Origin: an uncultured Flavobacteriaceae bacterium
Lineage (GTDB): Bacteria; Bacteroidota; Bacteroidia; Flavobacteriales; Flavobacteriaceae
Direction: 5' to 3'
Assembly (NCBI GenBank): GCA_947501845.1
Contig: CANMXP010000011.1
Span: 115,582-179,581, forward strand
DNA: 64,000 bases
The translations under genes were made by a program, and so were the position numbers. The notes under the pieces are model-generated. The model made no database searches. It was not told the origin of the DNA and saw nothing but the letters and a program-made list of their open reading frames with translations. Positions 54,053 to 63,320 of the stretch are shown here, in pieces; the first letter of the stretch is position 1, and the number at the start of each line of letters is the position of its first letter.

Positions 54053-55660
54053 ATGAGAACATTTAAAACGATAACAGCTTCTGCTTTTGCAGCTATACTT
54101 ATCTCGGGATGTGGGGGTACAGCAGAAATACTATCAACACCTGTTGAAAATATAGATAATACGCCGTTAAAAGTTTCAGAGCTTACTGAAGCAGAAAAAC
54201 ACAACTGGGGGCATTTAGATTTGGTAAAAGATACTATTCCAGGAATGAGTGTTGATAAAGCTTATGCAGAAATTATTAAAAACAAAAAGGGCAAAAAAGT
54301 TATTGTAGCTGTTATAGATTCTGGAATTGATATTGACCACGAAGATTTAGATGATGTGCTATGGACCAATACAAAAGAAAAGCCAAACAACGGAAAAGAC
54401 GATGACAACAATGGGTATATAGACGACATACATGGATGGAATTTTTTAGGTGATGGTTACGATGAGCAACTGGAGTTTGTTAGAATTCTAGTTAATGGAG
54501 ATACCAGCAACCCAGATTATAGCAGAGCCTTAACCGAATACGATAAAGAATATCAAAAATATACAGGTTACAAAACAAACTACGAACAAATCTTTCAGCA
54601 AATAAAATCTGCTGATGCAACTTTGTCTGAACACCTGGGAAAGAAAGATTATACCAAAGCAGAGGTTAATGCTATTAAAACAGAAGACGCTACGGTTAAA
54701 CAAGCTGTACAGGTAGCAAAATACATGTATAGTAACGGTATGGAATCTTTGGCTGAAGCTAAAAAAGAAATCTCAAACGGTCTGGAAAGCATCAATGATA
54801 GATTAAATTATAACCTAAACAAAACGTTTAAAGGACGTGTTAACGGTGATAATCCAGATGATCTATCTACTACTTCTTATGGTAATGGCAATGTAAAGCC
54901 TGTTAAGAAAAGTGAAAGCCATGGAACCCACGTAGCGGGTATTATTGCTGCAGAACGTAACAATGGTAAAGGTGCCAATGGGGTTGCAAATAATGTTGCT
55001 ATTATGAGTATAAGAACGGTGCCAAATGGTGATGAGTACGACAAGGATGTTGCACTTGCTATTAGGTATGCTGTTGATAACGGTGCAAAAATTATAAACG
55101 GTAGTTTTGGTAAAAGCTACTCGCCACATAGTGATTGGGTTCGTGATGCTATCGCTTACGCAGGGAAAAAGGATGTCCTTTTTGTACATGCAGCAGGAAA
55201 CGATAGTAAAGATGTTGATACCGAACCTAATTTTCCTGATGATAATGTAAACGGACAAGAAGTTTCGGATACCTATATTAGAGTTGGTGCTTTAGCTCCA
55301 AAATATGGCTCTGGATTGATTGCTGGTTTTTCTAACTACGGAAAACAAAACGTAGATGTTTTTGCTCCTGGCGCTAAAGTATATTCTACAACACCAGAAA
55401 ACGAATACGATACCAAAGGAGGTACTTCTATGGCTGCTCCTGCTGTTGCTGGTGTTGCTGCCTTAATTCGTTCTTATTACCCAAAATTAAGTGCTGCCCA
55501 GGTAAAACAAATACTTATGGATTCTGGTCTGGCTGTAAAAACAAAAGTTATTGTTGGTGGTAATTCTGAAGATGTAAGACCTTTTGCAGATATATCAAAG
55601 TCATCAAAAATGGTTAATGCTTATAATGCTTTAATTATGGCAGCTAAAATGTCTAAATAA
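54053..55660 (+). CDS. S8 subtilisin-like lipoprotein peptidase
   Basis: This 535-residue protein has a lipoprotein signal (AAILISGCGG) and a complete S8 triad: Asp in VIAVIDSGIDIDHEDL-type segment (VIDSGIDIDHEDLDD), His in SHGTHVAGIIAAE and Ser in GGTSMAAPAVAGVAAL. A roughly 150-residue insertion (about 145-290) separates the Asp and His regions. It is probably anchored in the outer membrane. The MBL gene precedes and the M1 peptidase follows, with a terminator between the two peptidases. Confidence 0.93.
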   Translation: MRTFKTITASAFAAILISGCGGTAEILSTPVENIDNTPLKVSELTEAEKHNWGHLDLVKDTIPGMSVDKAYAEIIKNKKGKKVIVAVIDSGIDIDHEDLDDVLWTNTKEKPNNGKDDDNNGYIDDIHGWNFLGDGYDEQLEFVRILVNGDTSNPDYSRALTEYDKEYQKYTGYKTNYEQIFQQIKSADATLSEHLGKKDYTKAEVNAIKTEDATVKQAVQVAKYMYSNGMESLAEAKKEISNGLESINDRLNYNLNKTFKGRVNGDNPDDLSTTSYGNGNVKPVKKSESHGTHVAGIIAAERNNGKGANGVANNVAIMSIRTVPNGDEYDKDVALAIRYAVDNGAKIINGSFGKSYSPHSDWVRDAIAYAGKKDVLFVHAAGNDSKDVDTEPNFPDDNVNGQEVSDTYIRVGALAPKYGSGLIAGFSNYGKQNVDVFAPGAKVYSTTPENEYDTKGGTSMAAPAVAGVAALIRSYYPKLSAAQVKQILMDSGLAVKTKVIVGGNSEDVRPFADISKSSKMVNAYNALIMAAKMSK

Positions 55661-55676
55661 TTTTAACATAATTAAC

Positions 55677-55708
55677 AAAAAAAGAGGCAGTCATTGCCTC
55701 TTTTTTTA
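55677..55708 (+). terminator. Terminator after S8 peptidase
   Basis: AAAGAGGCA pairs with TGCCTCTTT around a short loop and is followed by a T run. It ends 16 bases before the M1 peptidase start, excluding the longer start of that gene. Confidence 0.88.
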
Positions 55709-55723
55709 TCTTATATTTATACT

Positions 55724-57547
55724 ATGAAACGATTCTTTACTTCTATTTTAAGCTTAAGTGTGCTTATTTCTTGTAGCAGTTCAAAAAATATGCCCACACA
55801 AAATACGCCTCCTGCTGTATCAACACCACAAGCCCAGACTTTACAAAAATCGAATACATATTGGCAACAGCATGTAGACTATAAAATGGAAATTGATATG
55901 GATGTAAATACCTATCAATATAAAGGAAATCAAACCCTAGTATATACAAATAACTCGCCCGATGTTTTAAATCGGGTATATTATCACTTATACTTTAATG
56001 CCTTTCAGCCAGGTAGCGAAATGGATGTGCGTTCTCGTACTATCGCAGACCCAGACTCAAGAGTTGGTGACAGAATTAGTAAATTAAAACCAGATGAAAT
56101 AGGTTTTATAAAAGTAAAATCATTGAAACAAAATGGGACTACCTTAAAATACGAAACCGTTGGTACTGTATTAGAAGTAGACCTAGCTAAACCTATACAA
56201 CCAGGAGAACGTGTTACTTTTAAGATGGTTTTTGATGCTCAGGTTCCTGTTCAAATACGTCGCTCTGGAAGAAACAGTAAAGAAGGTGTTGCTTTGTCTA
56301 TGACTCAATGGTACCCAAAATTAGCCGAATACGATTTTGAAGGCTGGCATGCCGACCCTTATATTGGTCGTGAGTTTCATGGTGTTTGGGGTGATTTTGA
56401 TGTTAAATTAACTATCGATAAAAATTATGTGGTTGGAGGCACAGGGTATCTACAAAACCCTAACGCCACAGTAAATAATGATAAAATAACATGGCACTAT
56501 AAAGCGCCTAAAGTACATGATTTTACCTGGGCTGCAGATCCAGATTATATCCATGACACACTACAAGTTCCAGATGGCCCGCTATTGCACTTCTACTATA
56601 AAAGCACTTTAGATGCCAAAAAGAAAGAAAGCTGGAAAAAATTACAGCCAAAAACGGTAGAGCTTATGCAATATTTTAGCAAACATATTGGTACATACCC
56701 TTATAAGCAATATTCGGTTATACAAGGCGGCGATGGGGGTATGGAATACGCCATGTGTACGCTAATAACTGGACATAGAAGTTATGGAAGCTTAGTTGGT
56801 GTTACGGCACACGAACTAGCACACACATGGTTTCAATTCCTGTTAGCTACCAATGAGGCCAAACACGAATGGATGGACGAAGGTTTTACAACCTACATTA
56901 GCGAGCTAGCCGAAAATGAGGTTATGAATCGCAATAAAAAGAACCCACTTGCCAGTGCTTATGGAAATTATATGTATTTGGCAAAATCTGGAAAGGAGCA
57001 ACCACTTACCACCCATGCAGACCGTTATCATTATAATCAGGCTTATGGTATTTCGGCATATAGTAAAGGCGCTGTATTCTTAGCCCAGTTAGGGTATGTT
57101 ATTGGTGAAGACAATCTTAAAAAGACCATTAAAAAATACTTTAAAGACTTCGCTTTCAAACACCCAACGCCAAATAGTATTATCCGTTCTGCCGAAAAAG
57201 TATCTGGTTTAGAGCTGGATTGGTATTTAATGGATTTTGCACAAACCTCCAACACTATCGATTATGGTGTAAAAAATATTGAAGAAAAAACCATCACTTT
57301 AGAGCGTATAGGCTTGATGCCAATGCCTATAGATATCTCTGTAACTTACACAGATGATACTACAGAAGATTTTTATATTCCATTACAAATGATGCGTGGT
57401 GAAAAACCAACCTCAGCAACTTTAAAGTCTGATTGGGCCTGGGCACACCCAACGTACGCCTTTGAGGCTTCTAAAGCTGTTAAAAGCGTTCAAATCGACC
57501 CAAAAGGCATGATGGCAGATGTGGATAAAAAGAATAATGCGAAGTAG
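55724..57547 (+). CDS. M1-family metallopeptidase
   Basis: From ATG 55724 this gives 607 residues with a lipoprotein signal (MKRFFTSILSLSVLISCSSS). A longer frame would begin inside the terminator. The M1 core shows GGDGGMEYAMCT in place of GAMEN, and the zinc site HELAH followed 18 residues on by Glu in KHEWMDEGFTTYISE. It is probably an envelope aminopeptidase releasing amino acids from peptides made by neighbouring proteases. It has its own transcription unit and ends 6 bases before a DUF1330 gene. Confidence 0.92.
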   Translation: MKRFFTSILSLSVLISCSSSKNMPTQNTPPAVSTPQAQTLQKSNTYWQQHVDYKMEIDMDVNTYQYKGNQTLVYTNNSPDVLNRVYYHLYFNAFQPGSEMDVRSRTIADPDSRVGDRISKLKPDEIGFIKVKSLKQNGTTLKYETVGTVLEVDLAKPIQPGERVTFKMVFDAQVPVQIRRSGRNSKEGVALSMTQWYPKLAEYDFEGWHADPYIGREFHGVWGDFDVKLTIDKNYVVGGTGYLQNPNATVNNDKITWHYKAPKVHDFTWAADPDYIHDTLQVPDGPLLHFYYKSTLDAKKKESWKKLQPKTVELMQYFSKHIGTYPYKQYSVIQGGDGGMEYAMCTLITGHRSYGSLVGVTAHELAHTWFQFLLATNEAKHEWMDEGFTTYISELAENEVMNRNKKNPLASAYGNYMYLAKSGKEQPLTTHADRYHYNQAYGISAYSKGAVFLAQLGYVIGEDNLKKTIKKYFKDFAFKHPTPNSIIRSAEKVSGLELDWYLMDFAQTSNTIDYGVKNIEEKTITLERIGLMPMPIDISVTYTDDTTEDFYIPLQMMRGEKPTSATLKSDWAWAHPTYAFEASKAVKSVQIDPKGMMADVDKKNNAK

Positions 57548-57553
57548 GTTTTA

Positions 57554-57976
57554 ATGAAAAAATATATTGATGTATCACAAGAGGCAGGCATAGAATTTTA
57601 CCAAAAATTTCATCAAAAGGGGAAAGTTGTTATGCTTAATTTGTTAAAATTTAAAAATATTGCTGATTATTCAGAGTTAAAAGCGATAAAACCCAACAAA
57701 GAAATTTCGGGAGAAGCTGCTTACAAGCTTTACATGGAACATACATTACCTTTTTTAGAAAAAGCAGGAAGTAAAGTTTTGTTTTATGGTGAAAGTGGCA
57801 GTTTTGTTATAGGTCCAGCTAACGAAAAATGGGATATGGTATTATTGGTTGAACACGCATCTGTATCTAAGTTTATGGAATTTGCTCAGAACGAAGCGTA
57901 TCTAAAATATGCAGGACATAGAACTGCCTCCTTAGACGACTCTAGACTGCTTCCTATTTCTCAACTTGAAATGTGA
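57554..57976 (+). CDS. DUF1330 protein
   Basis: This 140-residue cytoplasmic protein has the DUF1330 pattern: VVMLNLLKFKN, a GEAAYKLYMEHTLPFLEKAG segment and KFMEFAQNEAYLKYAGHRTA. The fold is ferredoxin-like; the function is poorly known. It starts 6 bases after the M1 gene and overlaps the region before the Crp-type regulator. Confidence 0.82.
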   Translation: MKKYIDVSQEAGIEFYQKFHQKGKVVMLNLLKFKNIADYSELKAIKPNKEISGEAAYKLYMEHTLPFLEKAGSKVLFYGESGSFVIGPANEKWDMVLLVEHASVSKFMEFAQNEAYLKYAGHRTASLDDSRLLPISQLEM

Positions 57977-57986
57977 AAACATTAAA

Positions 57987-58550
57987 ATGATACACCCGCT
58001 TAGACAACATATTGAAGAAATAATTAGTCTTACTGATGATGAATTCGATTTTATTCTAAGCCATTTTGAACCCATCAAAAAACGTAAACATCAATACATT
58101 GTCCAGGAAGGAGAGGTTGTTAATAAAGAATATTGGATTATAAAGGGCTGTTTAAAAAGCTATTTCGTTGATGATAGTGGGAAAGAACACATCCTTCAAT
58201 TTGGTATGGAAAATTGGTGGATTACAGATTATGAATCCTTTGTAAAACAGACCAAATCTAAAACTTATATCGATTGTATAGAAGATAGCGAATTACTGTA
58301 TATTACTTTCGAAAATAGAGATAAGCTAACGGCTCAAATGCATAAAATGGAGCGCTTTTGGGCCAAAAAAAGTAAAATGGGCCGAATAGCACTTCAAAAT
58401 AGAATTTTATCATTATTAAAAAATTCTACTAAAGAACAATATAACCTACTGCTTGAACAGTATCCAAAACTTTTTCAGCGTGTCCCTAAAAAAATGATCG
58501 CCGCCTATCTGGGTGTTTCCAGAGAAACACTTAGTAGATTAAATTCCTAA
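57987..58550 (+). CDS. Crp/Fnr-type transcriptional regulator
   Basis: From ATG 57987 (MIHPLRQHIEEIISLTDDEF) this gives 187 residues; an upstream TTG would extend into the DUF1330 gene. It has a cyclic-nucleotide-binding-like beta barrel (about 15-125, HQYIVQEGEVVNKEYWIIKG) and a C-terminal helix-turn-helix about 135-187 with KMIAAYLGVSRETLSRLN. No Cys cluster for Fe-S is seen, so it is not an oxygen-sensing Fnr. It probably controls the tautomerase-SDR-NTF2 genes 95 bases downstream; an inverted repeat lies between. Confidence 0.88.
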   Translation: MIHPLRQHIEEIISLTDDEFDFILSHFEPIKKRKHQYIVQEGEVVNKEYWIIKGCLKSYFVDDSGKEHILQFGMENWWITDYESFVKQTKSKTYIDCIEDSELLYITFENRDKLTAQMHKMERFWAKKSKMGRIALQNRILSLLKNSTKEQYNLLLEQYPKLFQRVPKKMIAAYLGVSRETLSRLNS

Positions 58551-58561
58551 TGTGATATACC

Positions 58562-58578
58562 TCACTTTAAAGAAGTGA
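58562..58578. promoter_or_regulatory. Candidate operator, TCACTT-n5-AAGTGA
   Basis: A perfect inverted repeat TCACTT/AAGTGA with a 5-base spacer lies between the Crp-type regulator and the tautomerase gene. It is flanked by two GTGATATA copies. It may be the binding site of the adjacent regulator. Confidence 0.5.
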
Positions 58579-58644
58579 TATAGCTCCTTCGCAATATTCC
58601 CACCGCTCAGCACCTTTGTATGACATTAATTTAAATAAAAAGTT

Positions 58645-58839
58645 ATGCCATACATTAACATTAAAGTTACAGACGAGCAGGTAACACAAGAACAAAAATG
58701 TCAATTAATCGTAGGTGCTACACAGCTTGTAGTAAACATTCTTAACAAAGATCCAAAAACGACACATGTTGTTATTGACGAAGTACCTATTGAAAATTGG
58801 GGCGTTGATGGGAAACAATATTTAGGAACTAAAAAATAA
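58645..58839 (+). CDS. 4-oxalocrotonate tautomerase-like protein
   Basis: This 64-residue protein starts MPYINIKVTD, exposing the catalytic N-terminal Pro after Met removal, and fits 4-OT length (about 62). The segment THVVIDEVPIENWGVDGKQY contains the conserved Trp. These enzymes shift keto/enol bonds. It is first in a three-gene unit, 5 bases before the SDR gene. Confidence 0.9.
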   Translation: MPYINIKVTDEQVTQEQKCQLIVGATQLVVNILNKDPKTTHVVIDEVPIENWGVDGKQYLGTKK

Positions 58840-58844
58840 AGACG

Positions 58845-59588
58845 ATGGAAAACAAAACAATAATTATTACAGGAGCATCTACAGGAATAGGTAAAGAAAT
58901 TGCCAAGTATTTTATAGCGCGAAAAAGTAATGTCGTGATGAACTCTTCAAATGAAGATAACTTAAAAAAAGCCTATGAAGATCTAGGTTCTCCTTTAAAC
59001 GCCACCTATTTAACTGGAGATATTAGTAAACAAGATACAGGAAAAAAGCTTGTTGCTCTGGCATTGGAAAAATTCAATTCGGTAGACATCCTAATTAATA
59101 ACGCAGGCGTGTTTTCTCCAAAACCTTTTTTAGATGTTGAAGAAAAAGACTTAGACCATTATTGGAATGTTAACTTAAAAGGCACTTATTTCACGTCGCA
59201 AGCGGTCATTCCTCAAATGATAAAACAACAAAATGGTTCTATAATAAATATAGGAACTGTTTTAGTAGACCATGCCATAGATGGGTTTCCTGCAACGGCA
59301 CCCTTAACAAGTAAAGGTGCTATTCATGCTTTAACAAGACAATTGGCAGCAGAGTATGGAAAAAACAATATAAAAGTCAATACCATCGCTCCAGGCATTA
59401 TAAGAAGCCCATTACAAGGAAAAATAGGCATTGAAGATGCCGACAGTTTGGCTGGATTACACTTACTAAACAGAATTGGAGAAGCCAACGAAATTGCAGA
59501 AGCGGCTTATTATTTAGCGACATCAAATTTTATAACAGGAGAAACCATTAATGTGGCAGGCGGACATACCATAGGGCATGCTATTTAA
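58845..59588 (+). CDS. SDR-fold protein lacking the usual catalytic Tyr
   Basis: This 247-residue protein has clear SDR motifs: TGASTGIGKEIAKYF, NNAGV, and a C-terminal NVAGGHTIGH. The catalytic Ser-Tyr-Lys site is altered: INIGTVLVDH replaces the Ser-bearing strand and APLTSKGAIHALT keeps Lys but has Pro at the YxxxK Tyr position. It may catalyse a reaction that does not need that Tyr, or bind without catalysis. It sits between tautomerase and NTF2-like genes with gaps of 5 and 11 bases. Confidence 0.88.
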   Translation: MENKTIIITGASTGIGKEIAKYFIARKSNVVMNSSNEDNLKKAYEDLGSPLNATYLTGDISKQDTGKKLVALALEKFNSVDILINNAGVFSPKPFLDVEEKDLDHYWNVNLKGTYFTSQAVIPQMIKQQNGSIINIGTVLVDHAIDGFPATAPLTSKGAIHALTRQLAAEYGKNNIKVNTIAPGIIRSPLQGKIGIEDADSLAGLHLLNRIGEANEIAEAAYYLATSNFITGETINVAGGHTIGHAI

Positions 59589-59599
59589 AAGAAGACATT

Positions 59600-59968
59600 A
59601 TGTATAAAGAACACATAAAAGAAATTGAAGGCTTAATTACCAATTACTTTGAGGGGATTTTTTACGGAGATATTACCAAACTGGAATCTTGTTTTCATGA
59701 AAACACCTATCTCTACGGAGATATTAAAGGCGCTGATTATTTAAAAAGTGTCACCGAATACCTTGAAGGTGTTAAAAACAGACAAAGTCCTGAAGATTTA
59801 AACGAAACTTTAAAAATGAAAATTATAGGCATTGATGTTATGGGTAAAATAGCCATGGCAAAATTACACGTGCCCATGTTGGGTTATAATTATTATGACT
59901 ACTTGTCTTTAAGCAAAATAAAAGATGAATGGAAAATTGTAAACAAGATATTTACGCATGTGGAATAA
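59600..59968 (+). CDS. NTF2-like (lumazine-binding-type) protein
   Basis: This 122-residue protein has the cone-shaped NTF2-like pattern: an N-terminal helix with LITNYFEGIFYGDI, then FHENTYLYGDI, AMAKLHVPM and YLSLSKIKDEWKIVNKIF. Members bind or isomerise small molecules. It ends the tautomerase-SDR unit and may act on the same substrate. Confidence 0.82.
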   Translation: MYKEHIKEIEGLITNYFEGIFYGDITKLESCFHENTYLYGDIKGADYLKSVTEYLEGVKNRQSPEDLNETLKMKIIGIDVMGKIAMAKLHVPMLGYNYYDYLSLSKIKDEWKIVNKIFTHVE

Positions 59969-60030
59969 ACAACTGTTTATTACTAATTTATAATCAATAT
60001 ATTAAACTATTTTAATAAAGAAACCGTGTC

Positions 60031-60220
60031 TATTCCGATGAGGAACGAGGAGCCTGCTGGCTGGCTGGGAATCTCATCATGATGAGATGTCTCGTCACTC
60101 ATGCTTTGCTCTGTCGACATACAATAAATTGATTTTTTTTATGAATGTAGGAGGCTGTTTAAATGCTTTAAAAAATTCTTTATTTTTTATTTAGAATGAC
60201 ACTTTTTAAACAGTCTCTTA
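60031..60220. repeat. Palindromic dispersed elements
   Basis: The first part (about 60031-60120) holds GAGGAACGAGGAG and ATCTCATCATGATGAGAT, a perfect palindrome, plus CTCGTCACTC. The second (about 60151-60220) has GGCTGTTTAAA at one end and TTTAAACAGTC at the other. They resemble the elements at 33.7 and 50.0 kb. No gene is visible in 59969-60348. Confidence 0.65.
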
Positions 60221-60348
60221 TTTTAAATAATTTGACTTTGCAAATATTTCGGCTACTTTGGTTTAACTTTTGATACAGAACATTAAAAGGGGTTCATATA
60301 ACAATGAATACTATTTTTCAATAAAAGCCAAAATTGAAGATATAACAC

Positions 60349-60813
60349 ATGAAAAGACGTTTCTTAATAATTATCACTTTAGTATGCACTATGCTTGCCA
60401 GTACACAAACTATTCATTTCGGTAATCGCTTTACAACTGATTATATAAAAACTGGTGGAACCATTCAAAATAGTAGTCGAAGTACTATTGGTTACATTAA
60501 AGATGATGGTACTGTTTTAAACAGTAGTAGAAGTACTATTGGCTACATTAAAGACAATGGGGCTGTTCAAAATAGCAGTCGAAGTACTATTGGATATATT
60601 GAAAACGGTGGGACTGTTCAAAATAGTAGCAGAAGTACCATTGGTTATATTAAAAATGATGGGACTGTTTTAAACAGTAGCCGAAGTACCATAGGTTATG
60701 TTAAAAATGATGGGACTGTTTTAAACGGTAGCAGAAGTACTATTGGCTATGCTAAAGGCATTAAAAAAGAATGGGCTGCAGCCACTTTTTTCTTTTTTGA
60801 GTTTAAAAGTTAA
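60349..60813 (+). CDS. Beta-flower repeat protein
   Basis: This 154-residue protein has a signal peptide (about 1-20, ending near AST) and then six near-identical 17-residue repeats of the form SSRSTIGYIKxxGxVxN (about 45-145). It ends with a short hydrophobic WAAATFFFFEF. It matches the family annotated as Bacteroidota 5-fold beta-flower proteins, whose repeats close into a ring. The DNA repeat unit is 51 bases and highly conserved, which favours copy-number change. Function is unknown. Confidence 0.8.
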   Translation: MKRRFLIIITLVCTMLASTQTIHFGNRFTTDYIKTGGTIQNSSRSTIGYIKDDGTVLNSSRSTIGYIKDNGAVQNSSRSTIGYIENGGTVQNSSRSTIGYIKNDGTVLNSSRSTIGYVKNDGTVLNGSRSTIGYAKGIKKEWAAATFFFFEFKS

Positions 60814-60830
60814 AAATGGTGCTTACCCTC

Positions 60831-60956
60831 CTCCGTTACCGCACGAATCTTTCGTGTGGTAAGAAACCAAATTGTTTTTTATTTAAAACACAAAATTTAC
60901 TCTACTCTCACATAATATTTATTTTGGAACGCGATATAATCGCGCACCAGCTAGGG
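60831..60956. repeat. 126-bp repeat, copy 1
   Basis: Starts CTCCGTTACCGCACGAATC and ends GCGCACCAGCTAGGG. It contains two hairpins, CACGAATCTTTCGTG and GCGATATAATCGC. It matches 63195-63320 at all but a few positions. On the minus strand it lies downstream of the lipoprotein/Rhs cassette. Confidence 0.85.
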
Positions 60957-60979
60957 TAGCCGTTATGTTAACAGACTAT

Positions 60980-61019
60980 GACCAGCGGGGAACACGATAC
61001 AATCGTGCACCAGCAGGGG
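60980..61019. repeat. Partial copy of the 126-bp repeat end
   Basis: GAACACGATACAATCGTGCA followed by CCAGCAGGGG matches the end of copy 3 (63800-63925) rather than copies 1 and 2. It directly follows the end of the lipoprotein gene at 61042. Confidence 0.7.
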
Positions 61020-61041
61020 TATATAAATACTTGTTCAAGTT

Positions 61042-61764
61042 CTAACAGCTATATCTAATATCGATAATTATTTTACCATCTTTCCGCCATCTTACCCAAC
61101 CAACAATATTTTCTTTCGATGGCTCTTCACCCACATAACAATCCTTATCATCTTTAACTTTAAGCCAGTCTCCCTTCAATTCAACAGGCTCGTATAAATG
61201 CTTATCGTAATTTTCTATTATCTCAGATTCATCGTTGGGCTCAACTCTCAAAGGAGTATTATTTTTCCCATACAAATATGGGTAAGATTCCATTACGTGT
61301 TGTTCTGGAGTTTTAAATTTTAATAAATGGCTATTCTCTTTAATATCAATAAAACAATCATTATTGTTAATTTTAACTTTATACTGCTGATTTTCTATCC
61401 CCTCACAATCTAGAATGAATAATCCATATTCAGGATCAAACGTATTTACTTTAATCCCTTCTTTATACAGATAATCATCATCAATTATGTTAAACGTTTT
61501 ATTAGTTAAATAAACATTTTCTTTATTAAAAAAAGCCAATGTATCTCTTTCTCTATTGAAAATGACCAAATTTTGTCCCTCGTAATAAATCTTATTAATT
61601 GAAACGTATAAAAATCCTTTTTCCGATTTAAAATTTCCATTTTTCTTCTCAACTGAAGTTTCAGTTTGAGGTTTTAATAATTCTTCTTTAGACTCACTTT
61701 TCGATTTAATTTCATTACATCCTAATACAATAAAAATAAATATATAGGTGATAATAAATTTCAT
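61042..61764 (-). CDS. Lipoprotein, candidate immunity protein
   Basis: This 240-residue protein has a lipoprotein signal (MKFIITYIFIFIVLGC) and a low-complexity linker, then a domain of beta strands ending with an SH3-like segment (about 160-235: PLRVEPNDESEIIENYDKHL, VELKGDWLKVKD, IVGWVRWRKDG). It lies 13 bases downstream of the Rhs tip gene on the same strand, the usual place for an immunity protein. The immunity role is inferred from position only. Confidence 0.65.
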   Translation of the reverse strand: MKFIITYIFIFIVLGCNEIKSKSESKEELLKPQTETSVEKKNGNFKSEKGFLYVSINKIYYEGQNLVIFNRERDTLAFFNKENVYLTNKTFNIIDDDYLYKEGIKVNTFDPEYGLFILDCEGIENQQYKVKINNNDCFIDIKENSHLLKFKTPEQHVMESYPYLYGKNNTPLRVEPNDESEIIENYDKHLYEPVELKGDWLKVKDDKDCYVGEEPSKENIVGWVRWRKDGKIIIDIRYSC

Positions 61765-61777
61765 ATTATATGTATAT

Positions 61778-63199
61778 TTAAAATTGAATTCCTTGTGCCG
61801 TTATGCTAGATACTGATTTTGCATAATCTCTCGTTGTTACATTAGGTCTATATCCTTGCAAATGTTCATGGTCAAAATGATCATCTAGATGTGTTGTACC
61901 TGAAACACTAAGTGTTTTAGTTGTTTGAGTTTTAGATGCTGTCCCTACCTGAACTGTTAATTTTGATGCTTTAATAGACTTATAACCGAATTTCTTTAAC
62001 CCTGCATTCATACTGGCTGAAGCTTTTTGATCAATTTTATTAAATTGTTTTTCACTTCCTTTAAAATTTATTGGACTACGTGCCCCATCTTTTCCTGCAA
62101 ATCTAATATCAGCATTTTTTCCGTTAATAGGAGATGTACTAGGTTTTGGTGATGAGCCATCTGCATTACTTACACTAACTACAGAGATTTCTTGTCCAGA
62201 ATCAGCTGAAGCTCCTATCATGGAAGCCAATGCAGTCCCTGAAATATAAGACCTACTTTTATTTTTTGCTTTAGTACTTATTTTAACGCTAGTGTCCCCA
62301 TCCTTATAATCAATATTGGGTGTTTGAATAAGCCCTTTTTTATTTTTCTCGTAAGTTCCTATTTCATGTTTAGTTCCATCATTTTTAACATAAGTAAATG
62401 TATCTGTTTTATCATCAGTTTTTTGTCTCAATATAGATCCATCTTCATGGATAAGGAAATTATCAAAAGGAGACATCCCATCAGGATCAATATAATAGAT
62501 AGGATTATCAAATGCATAGTTGTACGGACTATGTCTTGTCATATCTTCTGCCAACGGGTCAATGTTCATCCACCTTCCAAGAGCAGGGTCATAATTTCTA
62601 GCAGATATATCATACCAATCTAATCCTAACTCATCTTGATATTCCTTCCCACCAAACTTTCTTTTTAGTGCGATGTTGGTTGAGTTTACAGCGGTATTGT
62701 ACCCTCTGTGTTTCCCGCCAAATGGATAGTAGTTGTTCTCCTCCAATACTTCAGTTGCAGCTGTAATACTTCCATTACCATCCGCATCCCTATAGCTCAA
62801 CCTAACATTTCCCAAATGATCTTTGTATTGGTAAATATAGTTAAAATTATTACCGTCCAGTTCTACATACCCTTCAGGGTGGTTAAAGAATTGTAAAACA
62901 GGTTGCCCAAAGGTTTTTTGATATACATAATTGCCTGCATATTCTGTACCAACATAATAAGAAGGGAAAGGTGCTCCTTCTTGGTAATAAATAGCAACAG
63001 CTTTTTCGAGCTTTGTACCTAAGGCATCATATTTATAGTCAATAGCTGACAAGTAGGTTGAAGGGTCATCAAAAATTATTCTGGTTGGCAAGTTTAAATG
63101 GTTGTATTCTATACTTGATATTTTTTTATTCTTATCTATCACCATATTGCCATTGGCATCATAATCAAAATCGTCATCGCCATTATTGTAAATACTCCG
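61778..63199 (-). pseudogene. Rhs C-terminal fragment with toxin-like tip
   Basis: The frame is open from 63199 to 61778 but has no natural start; the first ATG is at 63145, and the in-frame stop just upstream lies inside the 126-bp repeat. It shows Rhs core endings: YKYDALGTKLEKAV, YVYQKTFGQPVLQF, YQYKDHLGNVRLSY, NNYYPFGGKHRGYN, KRKFGGKEYQDELGLDWYD-type segment, DPALGRWMNIDPLAE and the DPDGMSPF boundary. About 230 residues follow as a variable tip ending HLDDHFDHEHLQGY, possibly a His/Asp-rich nuclease or peptidase toxin. It is an orphan tip cut off from its Rhs body. Confidence 0.8.
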
Positions 63200-63320
63200 T
63201 TACCGCACGAATCTTTCATGTGGTAAGAAACCAAATTGTTTTTTATTTAAAACACAAAATTTACTCTACTCTTACATAATATTTATTTTGGAACGCGATA
63301 TAATCGCGCACCAGCTAGGG
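63195..63320. repeat. 126-bp repeat, copy 2
   Basis: Nearly identical to 60831-60956 with single-base differences such as TTTCATGTGG for TTTCGTGTGG. It supplies both the stop before the Rhs fragment and the 3' end of the lipoprotein gene at 63272-63679. Confidence 0.85.

Noticed and set aside
60460..60770. Regular repeats that could be taken for a CRISPR array
   Set aside because: The period is 51 bases with no unique spacers, and the repeats translate in frame as a 17-residue protein repeat inside one gene with a signal peptide.
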